Notes: a model not told the origin generated them from the sequence alone. Positions 6,443-14,024 are shown, numbered from the stretch's first letter. The stretch is DNA of 14,215 bases from UBA3210 sp963648895 (GCA_963648895.1 CAVJGK010000032.1:1-14215); one strand, 5' to 3'. Numbers and translations: made by a program.

Positions 6443-8374
6443 ATGGCTTATGGTTTATTATATGACTTTCTGTACGGACAAACGACGAAAGCATATGAAT
6501 ACTTTGGATGTCACTTTGTGAAGCAAGGAGAGACTCAAGGAGCAATATTTAGAGTTTATGCACCTCAAGCAAAAGATGTTTCAGTTATTGGTGAATTCAA
6601 TTCCTGGAATCCTGGCGCTGGTAGAATGAATAGAGTCGATGAATGTGGCGTTTATGAATTATTCGTTCCTTATGTAAATGAATATCAATCATATAAATAT
6701 CATGTTTTAGGCGCGGATAATGTTTGGCGCGATAAAGCAGATCCATTTGGATTCTTATCCGAATATAAACCTGGATCTTGTTCTAGAACATTCTCTTTAG
6801 AAAATTTCTTTTGGCATGATGAAGAATGGATGAAGAGAAGAAATAGAAACTTTGATGAAGCTGTTTCTATTTATGAAATGCATTTAGGCTCATGGCTTGG
6901 CATGCAAGATGGAAGATATCTTTCTTATGAAGAAATCGCCGATCATTTAATTCCATATTTACAAGAACATGGTTATACACATGTTGAAATTATGCCAATT
7001 AACCAATATCCATTCGATGGATCTTGGGGTTATCAAGCAACTGGTTTCTTCTCAGTTGATTCTCGTTATGGCAATCCAAAACAATTGATGTCATTTGTTG
7101 ATAGAATGCACCAAGCTGGATTTGGAGTTATTCTTGACTTTGTCATTGTTCATTTTGCAACTGATGAATTTGGTCTTGCTAAATGGGATGGAACAAATTT
7201 ATATGAAGGAACAGGTGATCAAGAAAAATCACAATGGGGCTCTTATTTATTTGATTTAGGTAAAGATCCTGTTAGAAGTTTCTTGCTTTCAAGCGTTAAT
7301 TTCTTCGTTAATTATTTCCATTTTGATGGCGTTAGATTTGATGCAATTTCCAATGTTATTTATTATCATGGTGATTCTTCAAAAGGTGAAAATTCAGGTG
7401 CGATTGAATTTATTAAACGTTTAACTGGTAAAATTCATGGAGAACATCCATCAATTATGTTAATTGCAGAAGATTCTTCCGCTTATGCTGGGGTTACAAA
7501 ACCTTTAGAATATGGTGGATTAGGATTTGATTATAAATGGGATTTAGGTTGGATGAATGATACTTTAAAATATTATGGAAAAGATCCAATATATAGAAAA
7601 TATCATCATCACCAATTAACTTTCTCAATGGCTTATTTTTATAGCGATAATTTCATGCTTCCTTTATCACATGATGAAGTTGTTCATGGCAAGGGCACTA
7701 TTATTAATAAGATGTGGGGCAACTATGATCAAAAGTTCGCTCAAATTAGAAACTTATATACATATCAATGGGCACATCCTGGTAAGAAGTTAAACTTCAT
7801 GGGTAATGAACTTGCTTCATTTGATGAATGGAATGAAACTAAATCTTTACCATGGAATTTAAAATCATTTCCAAAACATGATTCTATATCAAGATTAACA
7901 AGAGATTTAAATTTAATTTATAAAGCGGAAAAGGCGATGCATTTTGAAGAACATAATCCTGCACATTTCCAATGGTTAATGGCAGATAATGCTGATCAAT
8001 CAATGTATGCTTTCAAAAGACAAGTCGGTGATGAAACATTAATCTTTGTCTTTAATATGACTCCTTATTATTATGAAAATTATGATTTAGGAGTAACTGA
8101 AGAAGGCGAATATGTAGAAATCTTTAACTCAGATAAAGATGTCTATGGTGGTTATAACCAATACAATGGTTTACCATTAACTGCTCAAGAAGGTTGGTGT
8201 TTTAATCAAAGATATAAAATTACAATCAAGATTGCTTCATTTGGTGCGATGATCTTTAAACATGTCACTAAACGTGAAGAAACCAAGGTTGAAGAAAAAG
8301 TTGTTGAAAAAGAAACTAAAGTCGCTTCAACAACAAAAGAAAAAGTAATTAAGAAGGGTAATAAAACAAAATAA
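6443..8374 (+). CDS. glgB: 1,4-alpha-glucan branching enzyme
   Basis: Cuts alpha-1,4 glucan chains and rejoins them as alpha-1,6 branches in glycogen; GH13 family, cytosolic, 643 residues. ATG 6443 is chosen because GGAGG (6429-6433) is 9 bases upstream. Residues about 30-120 form the CBM48-type N-terminal domain (VIGEFNSWNP). The catalytic barrel begins near YEMHLGSW, typical of branching enzymes, followed by DGSWGYQATGFF. The catalytic triad is visible: nucleophile Asp300 in VRFDAIS, acid/base Glu343 in LIAEDSS, and Asp411 in LSHDEVVHGK. Region I reads DFVIVHF where family members usually have DWVPxHF. The last 38 residues (about 606-643) are an extra Lys/Glu-rich tail, probably disordered. 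It is followed after 20 bases by glgP in one operon. No glgC or glgA synthesis genes are in the window. Confidence 0.95.
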   Translation: MAYGLLYDFLYGQTTKAYEYFGCHFVKQGETQGAIFRVYAPQAKDVSVIGEFNSWNPGAGRMNRVDECGVYELFVPYVNEYQSYKYHVLGADNVWRDKADPFGFLSEYKPGSCSRTFSLENFFWHDEEWMKRRNRNFDEAVSIYEMHLGSWLGMQDGRYLSYEEIADHLIPYLQEHGYTHVEIMPINQYPFDGSWGYQATGFFSVDSRYGNPKQLMSFVDRMHQAGFGVILDFVIVHFATDEFGLAKWDGTNLYEGTGDQEKSQWGSYLFDLGKDPVRSFLLSSVNFFVNYFHFDGVRFDAISNVIYYHGDSSKGENSGAIEFIKRLTGKIHGEHPSIMLIAEDSSAYAGVTKPLEYGGLGFDYKWDLGWMNDTLKYYGKDPIYRKYHHHQLTFSMAYFYSDNFMLPLSHDEVVHGKGTIINKMWGNYDQKFAQIRNLYTYQWAHPGKKLNFMGNELASFDEWNETKSLPWNLKSFPKHDSISRLTRDLNLIYKAEKAMHFEEHNPAHFQWLMADNADQSMYAFKRQVGDETLIFVFNMTPYYYENYDLGVTEEGEYVEIFNSDKDVYGGYNQYNGLPLTAQEGWCFNQRYKITIKIASFGAMIFKHVTKREETKVEEKVVEKETKVASTTKEKVIKKGNKTK

Positions 8375-8394
8375 AATTTTAGGGGTAAATCAAA

Positions 8395-10803
8395 ATGTTT
8401 GAAAATAAAGAAGTATTTAAAAAAGAGTTCCAAAATCGTTGTATTACAAAATACGGAAATGATATGACAAAATGCCATATTACAGAATTATACGATGTAT
8501 TAGGAACTATGGTTCGTGATGCAATGGCAGTCGATTGGAAAGCAAGTAAAGAATATGTCCAATCACATAAAGAAAAACAATTAGTCTATTTCTCAATGGA
8601 ATTCTTAATTGGTAGATTACTTGTTAACAATATGCAAAATTTAGGTATTTACCAAGTTGCAAAAGAAGGCCTTGCAGATTTAGGTATTAATATTCATGAT
8701 CTTGAAGAACAAGAATCTGATGCTGGTTTAGGAAATGGTGGTTTAGGTAGACTTGCTGCATGTTTCTTAGATTCTATCGCATCATTAGGTTATCCAGGAC
8801 ATGGTAACTGTATCAGATATGAATATGGTTTCTTTAAACAAAAGATTGTTGATGGAAAACAAATTGAAGTTCCAGATCAATGGTTAGCAAACCCATATGT
8901 TTGGGAAATTAAAAAACCAAAGCATGCAGTAGAAGTTAAATTCTATGGTCAAGCTGAAACATATCAAGATGTTGATGGCTGTGTCAGAAGTAGAACAGTT
9001 AACGCAATGGTCGTTAAAGCAGTTCCATATGATGTACCAGTAGTTGGTTATGATAACAAAGTTGTTAATACTTTAAGATTATGGTCAGCAGAACCAACAG
9101 AAGATAAATTACCTGCAGATATGTCATTTGATCAATATTTACAAGCAATTAAAGAAATTTGCCATGGTTTATATCCAGATGATTCAACAGAACATGGTCG
9201 TATTTTAAGATTAAGACAACAATATTTCTTAGTATCAAGTGGTCTTCAATCAATGATCAGAGGACATAAGAGAGTATATGGTACTTTAAAGAATATGTCT
9301 GAAAAATTCGTCTTCCAATTAAATGATACACACCCAATTTTAGCTATTCCTGAATTGATGAGATTATTAATGGATGAACACGGATTTGGTTGGGATGATG
9401 CTTGGGAACAAGTTACACATATGATGGCTTATACAAACCATACAATTATGGCTGAAGCTTTAGAAAAATGGCCTGTTTCTTATGTTTCTAACTTATTACC
9501 ACGTGTTTATATGATTATTGAAGAAATTGATCGCCGTTTCATTCTCGAATTAAGAGCGAAAGGTTATGACGATGAATTCATTAACAAAGTAAGAATTATC
9601 CGCGATGGTATGATTAGAATGACTAACTTAGGTATTCATGCTTCATTCAGCGTCAATGGTGTTGCAAAATTACATACAGAAATTTGCTGCCGTGATACAT
9701 TCAAAGAATTCTATCAATTATATCCTCAAAAATTTAATAACAAAACAAACGGTATTACTCATAGAAGATGGTTCTTAAATTCAGATCCTAAACTTGCTGA
9801 TTTAGTTACTTCTAAAATTGGTAAAGAATGGATTACATCTCCAGATAAATTAAGCGATTTTAAAGCATATGTTGATGATGCAAAGATTCAAAAAGATTTC
9901 TTAGCGATTAAACGTGAAAACAAAGTCGTTTTAGCAAAATATGTCAAAGAACATTTCGATATCGATTTAGATTTAGATTCAGTATTTGATGTTCAAGTTA
10001 AGAGATTACATGCTTATAAACGTCAATTAATGAACGTCTTTAGAATTATGTATTTCTACTTCAAGATGAAAGAAGATCCATCATTTAGAATTATTCCTCA
10101 TACATATATCTTTGGCGCAAAAGCTGCTCCTTCATATTATTATGCAAAGAAGATTATTCAATTAATTAATGCAGTCGCAAATAAGGTTAATAATGACCCA
10201 GAAATTTCTAAATACATGAAGGTTGTCTTTATTGAAAACTATGGTGTCTCTTTAGCGGAAATTATTATTCCTGCTGCAGATGTTTCAGAACAAATCTCTT
10301 TAGCAGGTAAAGAAGCTTCTGGTACATCAAATATGAAATTCATGATCAATGGTGCTTTAACATTAGGTACATTAGATGGTGCAAACGTTGAAATTGATCA
10401 ATTAGTTGGTGAAGATAACGATGTTATCTTTGGTTTAAAGACTCCTGAAGTTGAAGAAATCAAACGTAATGGTACATATTCTCCATGGGATTTATATCAT
10501 TCAAAACCATATATCAAACAAATTATGGATTCACTTGTAAATGGTACATGGCATCAAAATCACGACGAATTTAGAGCGATTTTCGATGAAATGATGTATC
10601 GTAACGATGAATATTTATCTTTACTTGACTTAGATAGCTATATTGAAGGTTCATTAAAGATGGATGAAAAATTCCAAGACAAACAAGGTTGGGCAAAATC
10701 TTGCTTAATCAATGTCGCTAACGCAGGTTATTTCTCATCAGATAGAACAATTCAACAATATGTTGATGATATCTGGCATTTAAATAAAATCAAATTAAAA
10801 TAA
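8395..10803 (+). CDS. glgP: Glycogen/maltodextrin phosphorylase
   Basis: PLP-dependent GT35 enzyme that releases glucose-1-phosphate from alpha-1,4 glucan ends with inorganic phosphate; cytosolic, 802 residues, the normal bacterial length without eukaryotic regulatory extensions. ATG 8395 follows AGGGG (8381-8385) by 9 bases. Landmarks are FSMEFLIGR, LGNGGLGRL (112-120), AYTNHTIMAEALEKW, RLHAYKRQLMN (537-547, phosphate and substrate contacts) and GTSNMKF...GTLDGANVE with PLP Lys648. It is the second gene of an operon with glgB and ends at a strong terminator. Pairing with the branching enzyme points to turnover of stored glycogen, although a maltodextrin substrate (MalP role) cannot be excluded from sequence. 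Confidence 0.95.
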   Translation: MFENKEVFKKEFQNRCITKYGNDMTKCHITELYDVLGTMVRDAMAVDWKASKEYVQSHKEKQLVYFSMEFLIGRLLVNNMQNLGIYQVAKEGLADLGINIHDLEEQESDAGLGNGGLGRLAACFLDSIASLGYPGHGNCIRYEYGFFKQKIVDGKQIEVPDQWLANPYVWEIKKPKHAVEVKFYGQAETYQDVDGCVRSRTVNAMVVKAVPYDVPVVGYDNKVVNTLRLWSAEPTEDKLPADMSFDQYLQAIKEICHGLYPDDSTEHGRILRLRQQYFLVSSGLQSMIRGHKRVYGTLKNMSEKFVFQLNDTHPILAIPELMRLLMDEHGFGWDDAWEQVTHMMAYTNHTIMAEALEKWPVSYVSNLLPRVYMIIEEIDRRFILELRAKGYDDEFINKVRIIRDGMIRMTNLGIHASFSVNGVAKLHTEICCRDTFKEFYQLYPQKFNNKTNGITHRRWFLNSDPKLADLVTSKIGKEWITSPDKLSDFKAYVDDAKIQKDFLAIKRENKVVLAKYVKEHFDIDLDLDSVFDVQVKRLHAYKRQLMNVFRIMYFYFKMKEDPSFRIIPHTYIFGAKAAPSYYYAKKIIQLINAVANKVNNDPEISKYMKVVFIENYGVSLAEIIIPAADVSEQISLAGKEASGTSNMKFMINGALTLGTLDGANVEIDQLVGEDNDVIFGLKTPEVEEIKRNGTYSPWDLYHSKPYIKQIMDSLVNGTWHQNHDEFRAIFDEMMYRNDEYLSLLDLDSYIEGSLKMDEKFQDKQGWAKSCLINVANAGYFSSDRTIQQYVDDIWHLNKIKLK

Positions 10804-10811
10804 TGCAATTT

Positions 10812-10842
10812 AAAGGACTTACGTGCTGCGTAAGTCCTTTTT
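10812..10842 (+). terminator. Intrinsic terminator of the glgB-glgP operon
   Basis: A perfect 12-bp stem AAAGGACTTACG / CGTAAGTCCTTT (10812-10823 with 10829-10840) closes the loop TGCTG and runs into TTTTT. It lies 8 bases past the glgP stop. On the minus strand the trailing bases are only weakly T-rich, so it may stop the convergent lipoprotein gene less well. Confidence 0.92.
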
Positions 10843-10869
10843 GAATACTTTTTATTATGAAGGTCTAAT

Positions 10870-11601
10870 TTATTTAATATAAGACAATAAATCATCTTTA
10901 GAAGTGATAGAGTAAGTAGTTTGTTGATCATTATCTAATATAGTTAAAGTAGAACTTTGAATATCGTTTCTATAATATAGATAAATATCTTTTTTGACGT
11001 CTTCTAAATAGGAATATAATAAAGAATCATTTAATGAATAATTAATTAGATATTCACTTGAAGAAAGTGAATTAACTTTATCATTTGTTTGATAATTAAA
11101 TTGATACATTTTAGTTCCATCGTAAGAAATAGAATTTAAATCATTAACTACATAATAATTAGAAGCAGTGATCTTATTTGATAGAGTTAAATTTAAACGA
11201 TTATCATCAAAATATAAAGAAGAGGAATATTCTAAAGTATCTTTTAAAATACCTTTTTGATACATTAAGATAGTGGCAGAATATACATTTGTATTTAAAT
11301 TATTGTTAGTGGCATAATTGATATAATTATTATAATCTGCGTAATAAATAATTATTTCATTGGATTTAATATAATCTATCAATTTAGGACGGATAATTTC
11401 ACAACTTGAACAACCTACTTCACCTATTACTAAGATGAAGTCTTTTTTTAATTTAAAGTGATTTTCTAAATCATTTTTATTTAAATAGATAAATGAATCA
11501 ATATCTTTAATTCTTTCTATCTTTAATTTATTATTTGAAGAACATCCAAAAAGAGGAGTTAAACATAATAAGATTAATAATTGCTTAATTAATTTTTTCA
11601 T
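10870..11601 (-). CDS. Lipoprotein with CxxC thioredoxin-like motif
   Basis: Predicted 243-residue protein anchored outside the membrane. MKKLIKQLLILLCLTPLFGC is a clear lipoprotein signal with the acylated Cys at 20. A start at 11601 is fixed by AGGAGG (11609-11614), 7 bases upstream. Residues about 53-60 (DFILVIGE) form a hydrophobic strand followed by VGCSSCEIIRPKLIDYI with Cys64 and Cys67, the strand-CxxC-helix arrangement of thioredoxin folds. About 78-83 (IIIYYAD) resembles the next strand and YSATILMYQKG the later one, though the cis-Pro expected there is not seen. The C-terminal half is unrecognised and rich in Ser, Asn, Tyr and Asp. It may be an extracytoplasmic thiol-disulfide protein or only a structural relative. 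The gene is AT-rich and lies between convergent glgP and eno, with its own -10 box, so it is probably a single-gene unit. Confidence 0.7.
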   Translation of the reverse strand: MKKLIKQLLILLCLTPLFGCSSNNKLKIERIKDIDSFIYLNKNDLENHFKLKKDFILVIGEVGCSSCEIIRPKLIDYIKSNEIIIYYADYNNYINYATNNNLNTNVYSATILMYQKGILKDTLEYSSSLYFDDNRLNLTLSNKITASNYYVVNDLNSISYDGTKMYQFNYQTNDKVNSLSSSEYLINYSLNDSLLYSYLEDVKKDIYLYYRNDIQSSTLTILDNDQQTTYSITSKDDLLSYIK

Positions 11602-11622
11602 TTAAAATCCTCCTATTGAAAT

Positions 11623-11628
11623 ATTATA
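11623..11628 (-). promoter_or_regulatory. -10 box of the CxxC lipoprotein gene
   Basis: A perfect TATAAT reads on the minus strand (11628-11623), just upstream of AGGAGG. No good -35 is seen 16-18 bases further out (TTTAAT or TTTTAA), so the promoter would be weak or activator-dependent. Confidence 0.45.
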
Positions 11629-11652
11629 AATAAAAGTAAAATGAATTAAAAG

Positions 11653-11680
11653 AAAAAGGACGTTCACAATAAACGCCCTT
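11653..11680 (-). terminator. Intrinsic terminator of eno
   Basis: On the minus strand AAGGGCGTT pairs with AACGTCCTT (one G-U pair) around a 7-base loop, then runs into T-rich sequence. It lies 20 bases past the eno stop and separates eno from the lipoprotein gene downstream on the same strand. Confidence 0.8.
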
Positions 11681-11700
11681 AGTAATTAATTTAATTTAAA

Positions 11701-13005
11701 TTAGTCTTCGAATCTGTATTTTTTGAAAGCGTGTAAACCTTCGAATACTGCTTCTTCGCCTAATTCATCTTCAATTCTTAATAATTGGTTGTATTTAGCC
11801 ATTCTATCTGTTCTTGAAGCTGAACCTGTTTTGATTTGTCCTGCATTAACTGCAACTGATAAATCAGCGATTGTTGTATCTTCTGTTTCACCAGATCTAT
11901 GAGATACCATGCATGTATAACCATTTGTTTGAGCCATACGGATTGTATCTAATGTTTCTGTTAATGTACCAATTTGGTTAACTTTAATTAATACTGAGTT
12001 ACCAACGTGGTTGACAATACCTTTTCTTAAGAAGTCTTTGTTTGTAACGAATAGGTCATCACCAACTAATTGGATCTTGTCGCCTAATTCTTTTGTTAAT
12101 TTAGCCCAGCCTTCCCAGTCTGATTCTGCTAAACCATCTTCGATTGTAATGATTGGGTATGTTTCAATCATTTCTTTATACCAAGCAATTAAACCATCAG
12201 CTGTATATTCGCCTTGGCCTGATTTCTTTAATGTATATTTCTTTGTTTCTGCATCATAGAATTCACTAGAAGCAACGTCCATTCCTAAGAAAATTTGTTT
12301 TCCTGGAACATAACCAGCATTCTTAATAGCTTCCATAATTAATTCTAATGGTTCTGTGTTACCTTCTTTACATGATGGAGCGAAACCACCTTCGTCACCA
12401 ACACCTGTTTCGTAACCTTTTTTCTTTAAAACTGATTTTAAAGCATGGAATGTTTCAACGCCAGCTCTTAAAGCTTCATGGAATGTATCAAAACCAGCTG
12501 GAATGATGAAGAATTCTTGGAAGTCAACAGTTGAGTCTGCGTGAGCACCGCCGTTAACAACGTTCATCATTGGAGTAGGTAATACTTTTGCGTTCATTCC
12601 ACCGATGTATTTATAAAGTGGGATGTTATAGTATGCTGCAGCTGCGTGAGCACATGCTAATGAAACACCTAAAGTAGCGTTAGCGCCTAAATTCTTTTTG
12701 AATGGTGTACCATCTAATGCTAATAATTTGTTATCGATACCGACTTGGTCATCTGCACATAAACCAATCATTGCAGGAGCGATGATTTCGTTTACATTCT
12801 TAACAGCTTTTAAGACACCTTTTCCATTGTATCTTGTTTTGTCGCCATCTCTTAATTCTAATGCTTCTGATTCACCTGTTGAAGCACCACTTGGAACAAT
12901 TGCTCTACCTTTTGTACCATTTTCTAAAGTAACTTCTACTTCAACTGTAGGATTACCTCTAGAATCTAATACTTCACGAGCGTAAACTTTAACAATTTTT
13001 GTCAT
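11701..13005 (-). CDS. eno: Enolase
   Basis: Dehydrates 2-phosphoglycerate to phosphoenolpyruvate in glycolysis; cytosolic, Mg-dependent, 434 residues as usual. All key residues are present: SGASTGESEAL loop (39-49), GDEGGFAP with catalytic Glu205, Mg ligands Asp243, Glu289 (TIEDGL) and Asp316 (VGDDLF), catalytic Lys341 in the signature LIKVNQIGTLTE, and His369 in SHRSGETED. ATG 13005 is the family-conserved start (MTKIVKVYAREVLDSRGNPT). An in-frame ATG at 13044 lies upstream but sits inside the promoter -10 region. The ribosome binding site AAGGAGA (13017-13023) is spaced 12 bases from ATG, somewhat long. The gene stands alone, without the gap-pgk-tpi-gpm cluster often next to it. Confidence 0.97.
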   Translation of the reverse strand: MTKIVKVYAREVLDSRGNPTVEVEVTLENGTKGRAIVPSGASTGESEALELRDGDKTRYNGKGVLKAVKNVNEIIAPAMIGLCADDQVGIDNKLLALDGTPFKKNLGANATLGVSLACAHAAAAYYNIPLYKYIGGMNAKVLPTPMMNVVNGGAHADSTVDFQEFFIIPAGFDTFHEALRAGVETFHALKSVLKKKGYETGVGDEGGFAPSCKEGNTEPLELIMEAIKNAGYVPGKQIFLGMDVASSEFYDAETKKYTLKKSGQGEYTADGLIAWYKEMIETYPIITIEDGLAESDWEGWAKLTKELGDKIQLVGDDLFVTNKDFLRKGIVNHVGNSVLIKVNQIGTLTETLDTIRMAQTNGYTCMVSHRSGETEDTTIADLSVAVNAGQIKTGSASRTDRMAKYNQLLRIEDELGEEAVFEGLHAFKKYRFED

Positions 13006-13042
13006 TTTAATATTAATCTCCTTTGTTATTTCTAACACTTGC

Positions 13043-13072
13043 ATTTTAGCATATTTATATTATTTATTTCAA
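13043..13072 (-). promoter_or_regulatory. eno promoter
   Basis: The minus strand reads TTGAAA (13072-13067), an 18-base spacer, then TGC-TAAAAT (-10 at 13048-13043) with an extended -10 TGn. Transcription would begin near 13037, giving a leader of about 31 bases. Confidence 0.65.
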
Positions 13073-13079
13073 TAAATAA
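13060..13079. repeat. 20-bp dyad over the eno -35 box
   Basis: TTATTTATT and AATAAATAA form a perfect 9-bp inverted repeat separated by TC, covering the -35 hexamer of eno. The position would suit an operator, but the sequence is low-complexity A/T, so chance is a real alternative. Confidence 0.3.
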
Positions 13080-13085
13080 GGAAAT

Positions 13086-13113
13086 AAATCAATAAAATTA
13101 AATCAATAATATT
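13086..13113. repeat. Tandem 14-bp duplication upstream of eno
   Basis: AAATCAATAAAATT is followed directly by AAATCAATAATATT, one mismatch in 14. It is AT-rich and lies 14 bp or more upstream of the eno -35 box. Its role is unknown. Confidence 0.45.
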
Positions 13114-13201
13114 TTGGATGTTTTTGAGTGATTAATTTTAAAAAATAAAAAAATAAATTTAACCACTTTGAGAAAATAATGATAATAAATTAGATATATT
13201 T

Positions 13202-13214
13202 AATACTCAATAAA
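13202..13214 (+). repeat. Left arm of 13-bp inverted repeat around the HTH gene
   Basis: AATACTCAATAAA is exactly complementary to TTTATTGAGTATT at 13788-13800, on the other side of the 127-codon gene. The arms could be the ends of a small inserted unit or paired regulatory sites. Confidence 0.4.
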
Positions 13215-13270
13215 GCGATAATGGACACTTTTTTACTATTTATATTATTTCTACTTTTTTAATGTAAAAA

Positions 13271-13293
13271 TATGCACGCTTTAAAGCTGCATA
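13271..13293 (+). promoter_or_regulatory. Leader hairpin touching the ribosome binding site
   Basis: TATGCA and TGCATA pair (6 bp) and, past a single bulged C, enclose the perfect palindrome GCTTTAAAGC. The 3' arm ends exactly where AAGGAGGA (13293-13300) begins. It could insulate or modulate translation as RNA, or act as a DNA operator. Confidence 0.45.
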
Positions 13294-13305
13294 AGGAGGA
13301 AATAT

Positions 13306-13689
13306 ATGAATAAAAATACAGGGAGAGTAAAAGATATTTTTGACTTGTATAAAGCTAAATTATCAAAAATTGTTAAAGAAGGAACATATAAAGAAATTGC
13401 CCATTCTTTAAATGATTCACAATTTGCGACTTTAGAATCGAACAAGACTATGAATGATTATTTAATATCATCATCCAAAGGATTAGATCCAGATGCTTTA
13501 TATATCAATCATGTTGATTTTTGTTTATCTTTATTAACAAGTGAAGAAAGAATTATTTTATTTAATGACTTCGTCGTTAATAAAGATGATTTATGGTATA
13601 CCCATAAGTGGTCAAGATCAACTTTTTATCGTATCCGTAGTAACGCGATTGATAAGTTTGTTAGATACTATGGAAAGAAAGGAAGATAG
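13306..13689 (+). CDS. Small protein with sigma-region-4-like helix-turn-helix
   Basis: Predicted 127-residue DNA-binding protein. The start is clear: GGAGG (13295-13299) is 6 bases before ATG. Residues about 7-60 are helical and unrecognised. Residues about 72-122 (LSLLTSEERIILFNDFV...WSRSTFYRIRSNAIDKFVRYY) follow the pattern of sigma-70 region 4 or ArpU-type phage regulators: a helix starting L-T-x-E-E-R, then the recognition helix WSRSTFYRIR (102-111). Small proteins of this plan also occur in mollicutes (the MG284/MPN403 group), and I consider that the closest relative, from memory only. It has neither sigma region 2 nor a ligand domain, so it is not a full sigma factor. The target genes are unknown. 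It is flanked by inverted repeats and a leader hairpin and is probably transcribed alone. Confidence 0.6.
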   Translation: MNKNTGRVKDIFDLYKAKLSKIVKEGTYKEIAHSLNDSQFATLESNKTMNDYLISSSKGLDPDALYINHVDFCLSLLTSEERIILFNDFVVNKDDLWYTHKWSRSTFYRIRSNAIDKFVRYYGKKGR

Positions 13690-13730
13690 AACTTTTAGCC
13701 TAAATTATTAAATAAAAGTTTATAAGCATT

Positions 13731-13761
13731 GTAAAAAACGTTGTGATAATAACTTTTTCAC
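13731..13761 (+). terminator. Weak candidate terminator of the HTH gene
   Basis: GTAAAAAACGTT pairs imperfectly (one mismatch, one bulged C) with AACTTTTTCAC around GTGATAAT, 42 bases after the stop codon, followed by TTTTAT. The stem is mostly A-T and therefore weak. Confidence 0.3.
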
Positions 13762-13787
13762 TTTTATAAGTAAACTTTATTATTTTA

Positions 13788-13800
13788 TTTATTGAGTATT
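13788..13800 (-). repeat. Right arm of 13-bp inverted repeat around the HTH gene
   Basis: TTTATTGAGTATT is the exact reverse complement of 13202-13214. Related TTTATT(T)GAGT-like strings follow at 13836-13845 and 13849-13857, so this arm may belong to a cluster of short motifs. Confidence 0.4.
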
Positions 13801-13964
13801 TAACCTTTTATTTTAAAATATTAATATAGAAGACTTTATTTGAGTTGATTTATGAGTAATATGTAAGTATTAGATAACTTTTTTTATTAAGAAAAGATTT
13901 TAAAGATTTAAATCGGCACTAAAGTTACTATAGTATTAAAAAAGTAATGATGTTAATTTTGAAG

Positions 13965-13994
13965 TTGAATTTTTTGATGAAGATTCAATACAAT
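13965..13994 (+). promoter_or_regulatory. Candidate promoter of the last, partial gene
   Basis: TTGAAT (13965-13970), an 18-base spacer and TACAAT (13989-13994). The transcript would start near 14001, with AGAGG (14013-14017) as the ribosome binding site. Confidence 0.4.
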
Positions 13995-14024
13995 TAATTA
14001 TTTAATATTACGAGAGGTAAAAAT

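Larger units (their letters stand above)
13073..13305. other. AT-rich intergenic region between eno and the HTH gene
   Basis: No gene is visible here. The region holds the tandem repeat, the left arm of a 13-bp inverted repeat (13202-13214) and the leader hairpin (13271-13293). For the downstream gene the best promoter candidate is TGGACA (13222-13227) with TATTAT (13243-13248), but the 15-base spacer is short, so this is weak. Confidence 0.5.
13690..14024. other. Intergenic region between the HTH gene and the last gene
   Basis: AT-rich, with no complete gene. It contains the weak terminator, the right inverted-repeat arm, GAGT-type motifs (13788-13857) and the promoter of the next gene. A stop-bounded frame at 13940-14005 (DVNFEVEFFDEDSIQLII) looks protein-like but has no start and overlaps the promoter, so it may be a gene remnant or chance. 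Confidence 0.5.

Noticed and set aside
11723..11740. cre-like string TTGAAAGCGTGTAAAC
   Set aside because: It has two mismatches at fixed consensus positions and lies inside the conserved C-terminus of enolase.
12011..12985. Plus-strand frames opposite enolase
   Set aside because: They are shadows of the conserved enolase codons, with no ribosome binding site or recognisable protein.
13006..13044. ATG at 13044 as start of enolase
   Set aside because: It lies in the extended -10 region of the promoter, and enolase homologues begin at MTKIV-like sequence.
122..13689. Mycoplasma genetic code (TGA = Trp)
   Set aside because: Conserved Trp positions of GlgB, GlgP and enolase are all TGG and each gene has its family length under the standard code.
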